DNA of 64,000 nt, from the NCBI GenBank assembly GCA_046154185.1, contig JBJXGE010000044.1:1-64000 (forward strand), in the 5' to 3' direction. The number at the start of each line of letters is the position of its first letter. The first letter of the stretch is position 1. The translations under genes and the position numbers were made by a program. This document shows positions 50,848 through 59,645 of this stretch, piece after piece. The notes below the pieces were generated by a model that saw only the letters and a list, made by a program, of their open reading frames with translations, ran no database searches and was not told the DNA's origin. Source of the stretch: JBJXGE01 sp046154185 (lineage in GTDB: Bacteria > Planctomycetota > UBA8108 > UBA1146 > JAJFFE01).

Positions 50848-50954
50848 CCTGGGAGCGCGGGCCTCCGGCCCGCTCTGGAGAGCGCATCGCAAGCCGTGGG
50901 TTCATCGCGCGCAGCGCGATCGGGCGGAGCGGGCGAGACGCCCGCGCTCCCAGG
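50848..50954. repeat. 107-base nested palindromic element
   Basis: Outer arms CCTGGGAGCGCGGGC (50848-50862) and GCCCGCGCTCCCAGG (50940-50954) are perfect 15-base reverse complements. Between them are three smaller hairpins: GCGGG-cctccgg-CCCGC, ATCGCGC-gca-GCGCGAT (50904-50920) and GCGGGC-gagac-GCCCGC. The whole can fold as a four-way structure. It lies in a 417-base gap (50629-51045) that otherwise shows no gene. Unlike the repeats at 25-380 in sequence, but similar in kind. Confidence 0.8.
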
Positions 50955-51045
50955 GAACGCAAGGTCGGCACTAGAATTGGACTGGCCTCAATTCGACTCG
51001 TGCGCTGTGATGCGTCGAAAACACTCTTCGTGTTGAGGATTTTTC

Positions 51046-51891
51046 TTGATCAGACTTACGATTGCGCTGTGCACCGCGATTGTGTTTGTGTTTCTCGGGG
51101 CCTCCGCTCTTCGCGGCCACGGTCCGCTTCACGAGCGCATCGCGAACGCAACGCGCCGCCTCGAGCAACAACCGCGCAACGCCTCACTGCTCGTGGAACG
51201 CGCTCAGCTCCACCGCGAGCACGGAGATCGCAGCGCCGCGACTCGCGACCTCGTTTGCGCGCTCGAGCTCGACAAATGCCACGTCGCGGCGCTCGTTGCG
51301 TTCGCCGAGCTGAAGCTCGAGGCGACCGACGCGCGCGCGGCGGTCGAGTTGGCCGAGCGCGCGCTGCGGGCAGCGCCCGAGACCTGGAGCGCACATTGGG
51401 CGATGGCTCGCGCGAGCGCCCAACTCGGCGAGCTCGAAGTCGCCGTCAAGCACTACACGGCGACCATTGCGACGATGGCGCACCCGACGCCGGATGCATA
51501 CTTGGCGCGATTTCACACGACGCGCGCGCTCGGACCTGAGCATCGCACCGCGGCGCTCGCTGGGCTCGACGAAGGCATCGCACGAATGGGACCGCTCGTC
51601 ACGCTCGAGCTACCCGCCATCGAGACCGAGCTCGAGCTCGGTCGCTGCGACGCGGCGCTCGAACGCCTGGCGCTCATTGAAAAATCTGCGCGCCGCAAGG
51701 AGCACTGGCAAGTGCTGCGCGCGGAAATTCTCGCGCGTGCCGGCCGCCTCGAAGCAGCGCGCGCCGCTGCCGCCGAAGCGCTGGTCCTCATCGCGCGCGT
51801 GCGCCCGCATCGGCTCACTGTCTCGCTGACGCGCCTTGAGGAACGCGCACGCGCGATCGCACAATCACCGGCAGCAGGAGTTCGGCAGTGA
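51046..51891 (+). CDS. exported TPR-repeat protein
   Basis: A 281-residue protein with an N-terminal hydrophobic signal (LTIALCTAIVFVFLGASAL). The rest is alpha-helical with TPR-like pairs: NASLLVERAQLHREHGDRSA, CHVAALVAFAELKLEATDAR, TWSAHWAMARASAQLGELEV and AALERLALIEKSARRKEHW. The start is TTG at 51046 with GAGGA seven bases upstream. The stop overlaps the GTG of the phosphatase gene (GTGA), so the two are coupled. It may serve as a helper or scaffold for the secreted phosphatase; function unknown. Confidence 0.78.
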   Translation: MIRLTIALCTAIVFVFLGASALRGHGPLHERIANATRRLEQQPRNASLLVERAQLHREHGDRSAATRDLVCALELDKCHVAALVAFAELKLEATDARAAVELAERALRAAPETWSAHWAMARASAQLGELEVAVKHYTATIATMAHPTPDAYLARFHTTRALGPEHRTAALAGLDEGIARMGPLVTLELPAIETELELGRCDAALERLALIEKSARRKEHWQVLRAEILARAGRLEAARAAAAEALVLIARVRPHRLTVSLTRLEERARAIAQSPAAGVRQ

Positions 51892-54023
51892 AAGTCTTGG
51901 CAGCTCATGCCCCAGTCCGCGCGATGCCTTTGCTTCGGATCGCGCATGCTTTCGCGCTCGCCCTCGTATTCTGCACGGCGAGCACCGCGTTCAGCGCCGA
52001 GACGCTGATCCCGTTCGGCGCCGTCTGGAAGTATCTCGACGACGGCTCCGATCCCGGATCCGGCTGGACCGCGCCGGCTTTCGACGACACCGCGTGGGAC
52101 TCGGGACCCGCCGAGCTCGGCTACGGCGACGGTGACGAAAGCACTGTCGTGAGCTACGGACCCGACTCGGCCAACAAGTACATCACGACGTACTTCAGGA
52201 GTCAGTTCTTGGTCGCCGATCCGAGCGCGTTCGACGGCCTGCAATTGCGGCTGTTGCGCGATGACGGTGCGTTGGTTTTCTTGAACGGCACGGAGGTCGC
52301 TCGCAGCAGCCTGCCCATCGGACCGATCGCCGCCGGCACGCTCGCGGCAGAAACGGTCGACGACAGCGAAGAGACGGCGCTCCATCTGTCGATTCTCGAT
52401 CCCGCCTTGCTCGTCGCCGGCCTCAACACCTTGGCTGTCGAGATTCATCAGCGTTCGGTGAGCAGCTCCGATATCAGCTTTGACCTCGAGCTCAGCGCGC
52501 ACACGCCGGCGGACCCGATTGCCATTCTTCGTGGGCCGTACCTACAGCGCGTGGGCCCCGAGCGGGCTGTGATCCGCTGGCGCGCCAACGCGTTTACCGA
52601 CTCGCGCGCGAGCGTGGGATTGACGCCGGGCGCTCTCGACCTCGCGATCGCAGACTCGACGCTGGCCGCGGACCACAGCATCGAGTTTCTCGGTCTCACC
52701 GCGGACACCGAGTATTACTACGCGGTCGGCACAACGAGCGCATGGCTCATGGGCCCGAGCGCGACTCTCAGTTTCCGTACGGCGCCCGCACCGGCCGTGG
52801 TCGAGCCGCTGCGGATCTGGGCGATCGGCGATTCCGGCACGGCGGACTCGAGCGCCGCTTCGGTACGCGATGCTTATCTCGCGCTCGCCGGCGCGAGCGA
52901 CACACACGTCTGGCTCATGTTGGGAGACAACGCTTACGACGCCGGCAACGACAGCGACTATCAAGCTGCGGTCTTCGACATGTATCCATCGCTGTTGCGC
53001 ACGGTGCCGCTCTGGCCCACGCTCGGCAATCACGATGGTCGCACGACCAGCTCGCTCGCGGGCACCGGGCCGTACTTCGAGATATTCACGTTGCCGACCG
53101 CCGGCGAGGTCGGCGGGCTTCCGTCCGGAACTGAGGCTTACTACTCATTCGACCACGGCAACGTGCATTTCATTTGTCTCGACTCGGAGGGCAGCGACCG
53201 CTCGGTAGGAAGCGCGATGCTGACTTGGCTCGAGAGCGATCTCGCGAGCACAGACCGCGAGTGGGTCATCGCGTTCTGGCATCATCCACCCTACAGTGAC
53301 GGTTCGCACGACTCGGACGATCCGCTCGATAGCGGCGGCCGCATGCGCGATATGCGTGAGCATGTGCTGCCGATCCTCGAAGCGGGCGGCGTCGACCTCG
53401 TGCTGTGCGGACATAGCCACTCTTATGAGCGCTCGATGCTGCTCGATGGGCACTATGGCGTTTCTGCGACACTCACGCCCGCCATGATTGTCGATGACGG
53501 GGACGGCGACCCGACCGGCGACGGCGCCTACGTAAAGCCGAGCGCCGGTCTGGCCCCTCACGAAGGCGCGGTCTACGTCGTCGCCGGTAGCTCCGGCAAA
53601 ACGGACGCCGCGCCTTTAGCTCACCCGGTGATGGTCGTTGGGATCGCCGTGCTCGGCTCGGTCGTGATCGACGTAACGGGGGATCGCCTTGACGCGCGTT
53701 TCTTGCGCTCGACCGGCGCGATCGCTGATCGTTTCACGATTCGAAAGGGCCCCTATAGCTTCATCCGCGCCGATGCAAATGGCGACAGTGCGTTCAATAT
53801 CGCCGATGCCATCGCGGTGTTATCGCACTTGTTCCAGTCGCTCGCCGTGCCCTGCCGCGCCGCCCTCGATGCCAATGACGACGGAGCGGTGAATATTGCC
53901 GACGCGGTGCATCAATTGTCGACGCTGTTTTCCGGCGGGGCGCCACCGCCGCCGCCGCACCCGGGTTGCGGCGTTGATCCGACGCCAGATGCGCTCGGCT
54001 GCGAGAATCCGGTGTGCTTGTAG
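51888..54023 (+). CDS. secreted purple-acid-phosphatase-like metallophosphoesterase with dockerin-like tail
   Basis: A 711-residue exported protein. A long signal region (residues 1-36, ends STAFSA) is followed by a beta-sandwich (about 40-205, WKYLDDGSDPGSGW to EIHQRSV) and a fibronectin-like N-domain (GPYLQRVGPERAVIRW). The metallophosphoesterase core has GDSGT, LMLGDNAYDAG, LGNHDG, AFWHHPPYSD and CGHSHSYER, a complete set of metal ligands. Two dockerin-like loops start at residue 627 (RADANGDSAFNIAD, DANDDGAVNIAD), then a PPPPPHPGCG spacer and a Cys-ending tail. GTG start with AGGAG upstream. Likely releases phosphate from organic phosphates at the cell surface. Confidence 0.9.
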   Translation: MKVLAAHAPVRAMPLLRIAHAFALALVFCTASTAFSAETLIPFGAVWKYLDDGSDPGSGWTAPAFDDTAWDSGPAELGYGDGDESTVVSYGPDSANKYITTYFRSQFLVADPSAFDGLQLRLLRDDGALVFLNGTEVARSSLPIGPIAAGTLAAETVDDSEETALHLSILDPALLVAGLNTLAVEIHQRSVSSSDISFDLELSAHTPADPIAILRGPYLQRVGPERAVIRWRANAFTDSRASVGLTPGALDLAIADSTLAADHSIEFLGLTADTEYYYAVGTTSAWLMGPSATLSFRTAPAPAVVEPLRIWAIGDSGTADSSAASVRDAYLALAGASDTHVWLMLGDNAYDAGNDSDYQAAVFDMYPSLLRTVPLWPTLGNHDGRTTSSLAGTGPYFEIFTLPTAGEVGGLPSGTEAYYSFDHGNVHFICLDSEGSDRSVGSAMLTWLESDLASTDREWVIAFWHHPPYSDGSHDSDDPLDSGGRMRDMREHVLPILEAGGVDLVLCGHSHSYERSMLLDGHYGVSATLTPAMIVDDGDGDPTGDGAYVKPSAGLAPHEGAVYVVAGSSGKTDAAPLAHPVMVVGIAVLGSVVIDVTGDRLDARFLRSTGAIADRFTIRKGPYSFIRADANGDSAFNIADAIAVLSHLFQSLAVPCRAALDANDDGAVNIADAVHQLSTLFSGGAPPPPPHPGCGVDPTPDALGCENPVCL

Positions 54024-54111
54024 TCGCGCGCAAGCGCGCAAGGGCCATCCTCGCGTGCGGAGCCGGTTCCCAAGTGAGCTGCGGGAGTGACGCGCCCTCG
54101 GCGGCGTGACG

Positions 54112-55566
54112 CTACTTCAACCGCCGCGTGAGTTCCGCGCGCCAACGGTCGAAGCGCGCACGCAACGCGGGATTCGGCGTCGGCTGGAAGACGCGATCAG
54201 TCGGCGGTTCGCGCCAGGTCGCAGGTTGCCCGGCAGCGAGATAAGCGATGCCGCGCGCGGTCGCTTCGATCTCGCGGCGTCGCACGACGGGGCGGATCGA
54301 GAGATCGGCGAGTCGCTGGCACAGACCATCGAGGCGCGCGAGACCGCCGCTCACATCGATGCGCACGAGCGGCGGCGGCACGCCGCGCACGAGTTCGAGA
54401 TTGACTTGAATCAAGAATGCGACGCTTTCGATGACCGCGACGAGTCGCGCCGCGCCGCCGCCCGCGCCGACGAACGCGCTCGCGAAATCCGCGCGCCAAT
54501 ACGGCGACCCGAGACCGGACACGCCATTCAAGTACAGAGGCGGCGCGGTTTCTTGCGCGAGCCACCCTTCGAGTTCGGCAGTTGGCTCCGCGACGCCGAG
54601 CGCCGCCGCCTCGACCGCAAGCGCGCTGCCCGCGCCGTTGATCGCGCCTTCGAGGACGCAAACGCGCGTCTTGCCATCGCTCGAGACGACGCCGCGCAAG
54701 AGCCCGACCGGCGCGCGATACGTCTCGTCGAAGGGACGCTGCAGAAACGCGCCGGTGCCGATGTTGAGATACGCGACGTCATCGCGGAGCGCGCCGCCGA
54801 CGGCGAAGAGCGCTGCCGACTGGTCGCCGTTGAGCGCGCGGATCGGCACGCGCTCACCCGTTCGCGGCTCGAGCGTACCGAAGTCGGCGAGCGTCGGACA
54901 ACAACGCGGAAACTCGACGCCGTCGACGCCGAATACGGCGATCAGCTCTGGATCCCAATCGCCCCGCCGCAGATCCCAGAGGAGCGTGCGTTGCGCGTTC
55001 GCGGGATCGACGGCAAACACGCGCTCGGTCGAGAGCCCCTGCACGAGATACGACGCGATCGGTCCGAATGCGAGCGACCGCCGATCGCGCGCGGCGCGTA
55101 CCGCCGGCAAGTGATCGAGACACCACCGCAACTTGCTCGCGCCGTAGTGCGGCGACAAGCGGAGCCCCGTGCGGCGCGCAATCCACTCGGCGCGGGCCGC
55201 CAGGCCGTCCACGAAGCGGGCGGCGCGGCGATCCTGCCAACTGATGACGGGCGTCAGCGGCGCCCCCGTCGCGCGCTCCCAACCCAGGCACGTCGAGCGT
55301 TGCGTCGCGATTCCGGCGGCGACGATCGGTCGACCGCCGCGCTCGGGGGCGGCAGCGACGGTTTCGATCACGGCGCGCACCGACGCCAACAGCTCGTCGG
55401 CATCGTGCTCGACGCGCTCGCCGGTCGCGCTTGTGTCCGGCGCGTAGCGCTCGACCCGCACCTCGGCAACGGCCAGCGTCAGCAGGTTTCCTTCGAGATC
55501 AAAGAGCGCCGCGCGACTCGCGTGCCCACCTTGATCGATCGCGAGGACACACGAATCCCTGGCCAT
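54112..55566 (-). CDS. FGGY-family carbohydrate kinase, glycerol-kinase-like
   Basis: A 484-residue sugar/polyol kinase of the cytoplasm. The phosphate-binding start is VLAIDQGGHASRAALFD; GIATQRSTCLGWE and PVISWQDRRAARFVD correspond to the GlpK substrate region; ATP-site motifs are YLNIGTGAFLQ, NGVSGLGSPYW and IDVSGGLARLDGLCQRLADL. The resemblance to glycerol kinase is good, but residues that decide glycerol specificity cannot be judged by eye, so another polyol is possible. GGAG six bases upstream of the ATG at 55566 sets the start. It stands alone on the minus strand between the phosphatase and the neuBC genes. Confidence 0.82.
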   Translation of the reverse strand: MARDSCVLAIDQGGHASRAALFDLEGNLLTLAVAEVRVERYAPDTSATGERVEHDADELLASVRAVIETVAAAPERGGRPIVAAGIATQRSTCLGWERATGAPLTPVISWQDRRAARFVDGLAARAEWIARRTGLRLSPHYGASKLRWCLDHLPAVRAARDRRSLAFGPIASYLVQGLSTERVFAVDPANAQRTLLWDLRRGDWDPELIAVFGVDGVEFPRCCPTLADFGTLEPRTGERVPIRALNGDQSAALFAVGGALRDDVAYLNIGTGAFLQRPFDETYRAPVGLLRGVVSSDGKTRVCVLEGAINGAGSALAVEAAALGVAEPTAELEGWLAQETAPPLYLNGVSGLGSPYWRADFASAFVGAGGGAARLVAVIESVAFLIQVNLELVRGVPPPLVRIDVSGGLARLDGLCQRLADLSIRPVVRRREIEATARGIAYLAAGQPATWREPPTDRVFQPTPNPALRARFDRWRAELTRRLK

Positions 55567-55811
55567 GCGTGCTCCGTATCGTTGCGAGAATCTTGTTGAC
55601 GGTCGAGTTAGAATCACCGCGCAGGATTCGCTTCGCAAGAGATGTGGCGCCGGGGCGCCGGACGCGCGACCCGTCGATCGGCGCGCTGGCCGACTTAGCG
55701 CCCCGGCTCCAGCTCCAGGCTGCGAGCGTCGAAATCAGATAGAGCGCACACGACGGACAGTCGCCGCGGCCGGCGCGATTCATCTCACTTCGAAAGCATA
55801 TGAGGAGGATC

Positions 55812-56879
55812 ATGGAGCAGCTAGAACGTAACACGCGCGGCTTTCAGCTCGCGACGCGACGCATCGCGCTGACCGAGCCGACCTTCGTGATCGCCGAAGC
55901 CGGCGTCAATCACAATGGCGACCTCAACGTCGCGCGCAAACTCATCGAGGTGGCCCACGCCGCCGGCGCCGACGCCGTGAAGTTCCAGACTTTCACGGCG
56001 GACGACTTGGTCACGGCCGACACGCCGCGCGCGGCTTACCAAGAGCGCAACACCGGCAGCGGCGCCAGCCAGCAGGAGATGCTGCGCGCGCTCGAGTTGC
56101 CGTTCGAGGCGTTTCGCATTTTGAAAGAGCACGCCGACGCGCAAGGCATCGTGTTCTTGTCGACGCCCCACACCGAGGAAGCGGTACGCGCCCTCGCCCC
56201 GCTCGTCAGCGCCTTCAAGATCGGCTCGGCCGATCTCACGAATCGGCTGTTACTCGAAGAAGTCGCGGCGCACGGGAAACCCATGATGCTCGCCACCGGC
56301 ATGGCCGATCTCACGGAAGTCGAGCGCGCCCTTGGCTGGCTGCGCGCGACGGGCCTCCGCGACATTGTGATGATGCATTGCACGAGCAGCTACCCGTGCC
56401 GCTTCGAGGATGTGAACCTCGATGCGATGCTCACCATGCGCCGCACGCTCGATTGCCTCGTCGGCTACTCGGATCACACGCTCGGCATCCAAGTGCCCAT
56501 CATGGCGGCGACGCTCGGCGCGGTCGTCATCGAAAAACACTTCACGCTCGATCGCACGATGGCGGGCCCCGATCACGCGGCGAGTCTGCTACCGGATGAA
56601 TTCGCCGAGATGGTGCGCGCCGTCAAACAAGTCGCGCGCATCCGTGGAGAGGGTCGCAAGAACCCGGTGCCCGCTGAACTCGCGAACTTGCCGCTCGTGC
56701 GGAAGAGCCTCGCCGCGCGCACCGCGCTGGCGGCCGGCACGGTGTTGCGGCGCGAGCATTTGATGACGAAGCGTCCGGCGACCGGTATTCCGCCGCACGA
56801 GTACGCGGAACTCCTCGGCCGCAAGACGCGACGATCGATCGCGCAGGGCGCGCTCTTGGCGCGCGAGGATTTGGCGTGA
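55812..56879 (+). CDS. neuB: N-acetylneuraminate synthase family protein (NeuB)
   Basis: Condenses phosphoenolpyruvate with an N-acetylated hexosamine to a nonulosonic acid (sialic, legionaminic or similar). The 355-residue protein has the TIM-barrel motifs FVIAEAGVNHNGDL, ADAVKFQTF, FLSTPHTEEAV, FKIGSADLTN, LATGMA, MHCTSSYPC and IEKHFTLDR, then a C-terminal SAF domain (SLAARTALAAGTVLRREHL to GRKTRRSIAQGALL). AGGAGG stands close before the ATG at 55812; an in-frame ATG at 55800 is the alternative. It overlaps neuC by 4 bases. The exact sugar cannot be told, because no CMP-transferase gene is in the window. Confidence 0.92.
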   Translation: MEQLERNTRGFQLATRRIALTEPTFVIAEAGVNHNGDLNVARKLIEVAHAAGADAVKFQTFTADDLVTADTPRAAYQERNTGSGASQQEMLRALELPFEAFRILKEHADAQGIVFLSTPHTEEAVRALAPLVSAFKIGSADLTNRLLLEEVAAHGKPMMLATGMADLTEVERALGWLRATGLRDIVMMHCTSSYPCRFEDVNLDAMLTMRRTLDCLVGYSDHTLGIQVPIMAATLGAVVIEKHFTLDRTMAGPDHAASLLPDEFAEMVRAVKQVARIRGEGRKNPVPAELANLPLVRKSLAARTALAAGTVLRREHLMTKRPATGIPPHEYAELLGRKTRRSIAQGALLAREDLA

Positions 56880-58075
56880 GCGTGACGAGCGTCAAGACGG
56901 AGCGCCGGCGCATCGCCGTGGTAACCGGCACGCGCGCCGACTTCGGCCTCCTGCGTCCGGTGCTGAGCGCAATCGCGGGCGACCCTCGGCTCGAGCTGCG
57001 CCTGATCGCGAGCGGCATGCACTTCAGCGTCGCTCACGGCGAGACGATCCGCGAGATCGTCGCCGCTGGTTTCGAAATCGCGGCGCGCGTACCGGCGCTC
57101 CCGGCCGACGACTCGCCGGCGGCGATGGCGCGCAGCGTCGGCGTCGCGATCAGTGGTTTCCCCGACGCGTTCGCGGCAACGGATCCGGCGATCGTGCTCG
57201 TCCTCGGCGATCGCGTCGAAATGCTCGCGGCCGCGGTGAGCGCCGCGTACCTCGGCATTCCGATCGCGCACATCCACGGCGGCGATTTGTCGTGGGGAAC
57301 CGTCGACGATGCGGCGCGCCACGCCATCAGCAAGTTCGCGCACGTGCATTTCGCGGCGACGCCGCTCAGCGCGCGCCGACTACGCGGACTCGGCGAAGAG
57401 GAACGGCGCATCCATGTCGTCGGCGCCCCGGGTCTCGACGGTATTTTGCATGCGCCGCGTCCCGATCGCGGCGCGCTCGAGCGCGCACTCGGTCGAAAAC
57501 TCGGCGCGCGTTACGCCGTGTTGATACAGCACGCGATCCCGAGCGAGTCGAGCGCGGCGGGCGCGCAAATGTCCGAGACGCTGGCGGCGTTGCGGTCGTG
57601 CGAATTGCCGGTCGAAGCGATCTATCCAAACTCCGATAGTGGCGGCGGCGCGATCATCGCAGCGCTCGAGCGCTGCGCCCAGACATGGCCGGAATTGCGG
57701 CTCCACCGGAGCTTGCCGCACGCGCAGTATCTGGCGCTCCTCGAGCACGCGACCGTGCTCGTCGGCAATTCGTCGAGCGGCGTCATCGAAGCCGCGAGTT
57801 TTGAATTGCCGGTCGTCAATATCGGCAATCGCCAAGCCGGCCGCGAACGCGGCGCCAACGTGATCGACGCGCCGCCGGAGCGCGCCGCCATCGCGGCGGC
57901 GCTCGCGCGCGCCAGCACGCCCTCCTTCCGCGCGACGCTCCGCGGCATCGTCAACCCGTACGGCGACGGTCGCGCGGCGCCGCGCATCGCGGAGGCGCTC
58001 GCTACACTGGATCTCGGCCCGACCTTTCGACTCAAGACCGGCGCGGCGTTGCTCGAGTCGCAGCGCGGACCCTAA
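56876..58075 (+). CDS. neuC: UDP-N-acetylglucosamine 2-epimerase, hydrolysing type (NeuC)
   Basis: Converts UDP-GlcNAc (or a bacillosamine derivative) to the ManNAc-type sugar used by NeuB, releasing UDP. The 399-residue protein shows VVTGTRADFGLLRPVL, LVLGDRVEMLAAA, PIAHIHGGDLSWGTVDD, HVVGAPGLDGI, YPNSDSGGGAI and VGNSSSGVIEAASF. The GTG start overlaps the neuB stop (GTGA), so the enzymes are made together. Probably supplies a nine-carbon acidic sugar for a surface polymer or glycoprotein; the activating CMP-sugar synthetase must be elsewhere. Confidence 0.92.
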   Translation: MSVTSVKTERRRIAVVTGTRADFGLLRPVLSAIAGDPRLELRLIASGMHFSVAHGETIREIVAAGFEIAARVPALPADDSPAAMARSVGVAISGFPDAFAATDPAIVLVLGDRVEMLAAAVSAAYLGIPIAHIHGGDLSWGTVDDAARHAISKFAHVHFAATPLSARRLRGLGEEERRIHVVGAPGLDGILHAPRPDRGALERALGRKLGARYAVLIQHAIPSESSAAGAQMSETLAALRSCELPVEAIYPNSDSGGGAIIAALERCAQTWPELRLHRSLPHAQYLALLEHATVLVGNSSSGVIEAASFELPVVNIGNRQAGRERGANVIDAPPERAAIAAALARASTPSFRATLRGIVNPYGDGRAAPRIAEALATLDLGPTFRLKTGAALLESQRGP

Positions 58076-58106
58076 CCGCGCCGCGGCGCGCTACGAGCCA
58101 AGAACA

Positions 58107-59540
58107 TCACAGACAAGGACACTGACTCGCAAGACACGGCGTGTCACCCGGAGTCGCATCTGCGCCGCAGATCGGCGAAAGCGCGGTCGGACTCCCGCCC
58201 GCGAAGAGGACGCCGAGGAGCGTGATGGCGTCGGCGAGATTCAGTGTGTCGTCATCGTTGATGTCGCCCGCCGCTTCGCAGTTGAGCGCGCCTGCGAGGA
58301 ATAAGTAGTTCAAGAGCCACACGGCGTCGCTGATGTCGACGCCGCCGTCGTCGTTCGTGTCGCCGCGCGTGAATGGAAACAAGAACGTCGCGCGTTCATC
58401 GGCGCCGATATCGGTGCGGCAACCTTGCGGGCGCGGGTCGGAATCGAAATCGTCGGTGAACGCCACATCCGTGCCGGCGTCGATACAGGGCGACTCATTC
58501 GCGAGATGCCGGCCATCGGCCGCGAGCTGCGGGTGTTCGAAGATATTGAAGCCGAGATCACAGGGATGACCGTTCTCATTGACGAGCACGGTAGTCCCGT
58601 ACGATGCGGGATAACCGACGAAGTTCGTCGTGTTGCCGAAGAAACAATTGCGAAACGTCGCACCGCTGTCGGCACCGGTCCGCTCAACGGCGACGCCGAG
58701 CGTCTCGAAGATGTTGTTTTGAATCACGGCATCGAATGGACTCGGCACGATGACACCCGCGGCGCCCGCGCGCACGGTGTTGCAAAGGAAAAGCGGCGCG
58801 CCGGCGGTGATCGGATCCGTGATCATGCGCAGCGCCGCAGCCGCCACACCCGAAAAAACGCAGTTCTCCACCCGCACGTTTGACTCGGCGCCCGCGCACC
58901 AGGTCGAACACGAGCCATGCGGAGTCACCACGACACCGGCGCCGCAGCCCGTGAAGACGCAGCCGCGCACAATGGGGTTCACGCGCGCATGGCGACGGCG
59001 CGGCGTCATGAACTGATAGAAGTTGTAGCCGTATGCGTCGGCGTAGATCGCAGTCTCGACGGACGCGTCGAAGGTGCAGTGTTCGACGATGGTGGTCAGC
59101 GTCGTCCACTGGTTATCGACCTGCCCCTCGATGTAGAGGTCGAGGGCTTTTAAGGCATCCGAAAATGCGCAGCCGCGCAGTTCGCTCGTGACCGGCGTCG
59201 CGCCGTGGCCGATGACACGAATGCCGAGCCAGGTCGCGCCCGGCGCCGCGGCCGCGAAGGTCACGGGTTCACTCGCGGTTCCGTTGGTGACGAGCTGACC
59301 ATCGACCACGAGTCCAAGTCCGGCGGCGAAAAGCACCGAAGTGTCGGCTTCGATCGTGAGCGTTTGGCCAATGGGAACCGTGCAAGTATCGATGACGAGG
59401 TAAGGCGAACCGGCAGCGGTCCATACGCCGGCGACGACGCCTTCTACGGGAGATTGAGCGCGCGCAAATGGCGCCACGAGTAACACGGTAGCGATCCACG
59501 TGGCGGAGACGGCCAATCGACAAACGGGCAAGCGCATCAT
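58107..59540 (-). CDS. secreted beta-helix protein with dockerin-like C-terminus
   Basis: A 477-residue exported protein. The signal peptide ends near residue 29 (PFARAQS). Residues about 30-370 read as right-handed parallel beta-helix coils with repeating strand-turn phrases (LVVDGQLVTNGTASEPVTF, LRGCAFSDA, VEHCTFDASVETAIYA, VRVENCVFSGV, IQNNIFETL), closing with the cap motif SPCIDAGTD...DIGADE. Two dockerin-like loops (RGDTNDDGGVDISD, DINDDDTLNLAD) and a Cys-rich tail follow. Possible carbohydrate-binding or adhesin role; no catalytic site is evident. AGGAAGG precedes the start; ATG at 59540 or 59537. Convergent with neuC. Confidence 0.87.
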   Translation of the reverse strand: MMRLPVCRLAVSATWIATVLLVAPFARAQSPVEGVVAGVWTAAGSPYLVIDTCTVPIGQTLTIEADTSVLFAAGLGLVVDGQLVTNGTASEPVTFAAAAPGATWLGIRVIGHGATPVTSELRGCAFSDALKALDLYIEGQVDNQWTTLTTIVEHCTFDASVETAIYADAYGYNFYQFMTPRRRHARVNPIVRGCVFTGCGAGVVVTPHGSCSTWCAGAESNVRVENCVFSGVAAAALRMITDPITAGAPLFLCNTVRAGAAGVIVPSPFDAVIQNNIFETLGVAVERTGADSGATFRNCFFGNTTNFVGYPASYGTTVLVNENGHPCDLGFNIFEHPQLAADGRHLANESPCIDAGTDVAFTDDFDSDPRPQGCRTDIGADERATFLFPFTRGDTNDDGGVDISDAVWLLNYLFLAGALNCEAAGDINDDDTLNLADAITLLGVLFAGGSPTALSPICGADATPGDTPCLASQCPCL

Positions 59541-59645
59541 GGGTAGTCCTTCCTTACTGAGAGTGCTTCATCAATAGAATGCGAGAACGGCGGCTCCGAC
59601 CCTTGGGACTTTTTCTATTTGTGCATCCGCTCGCGTGTAGCGCGT

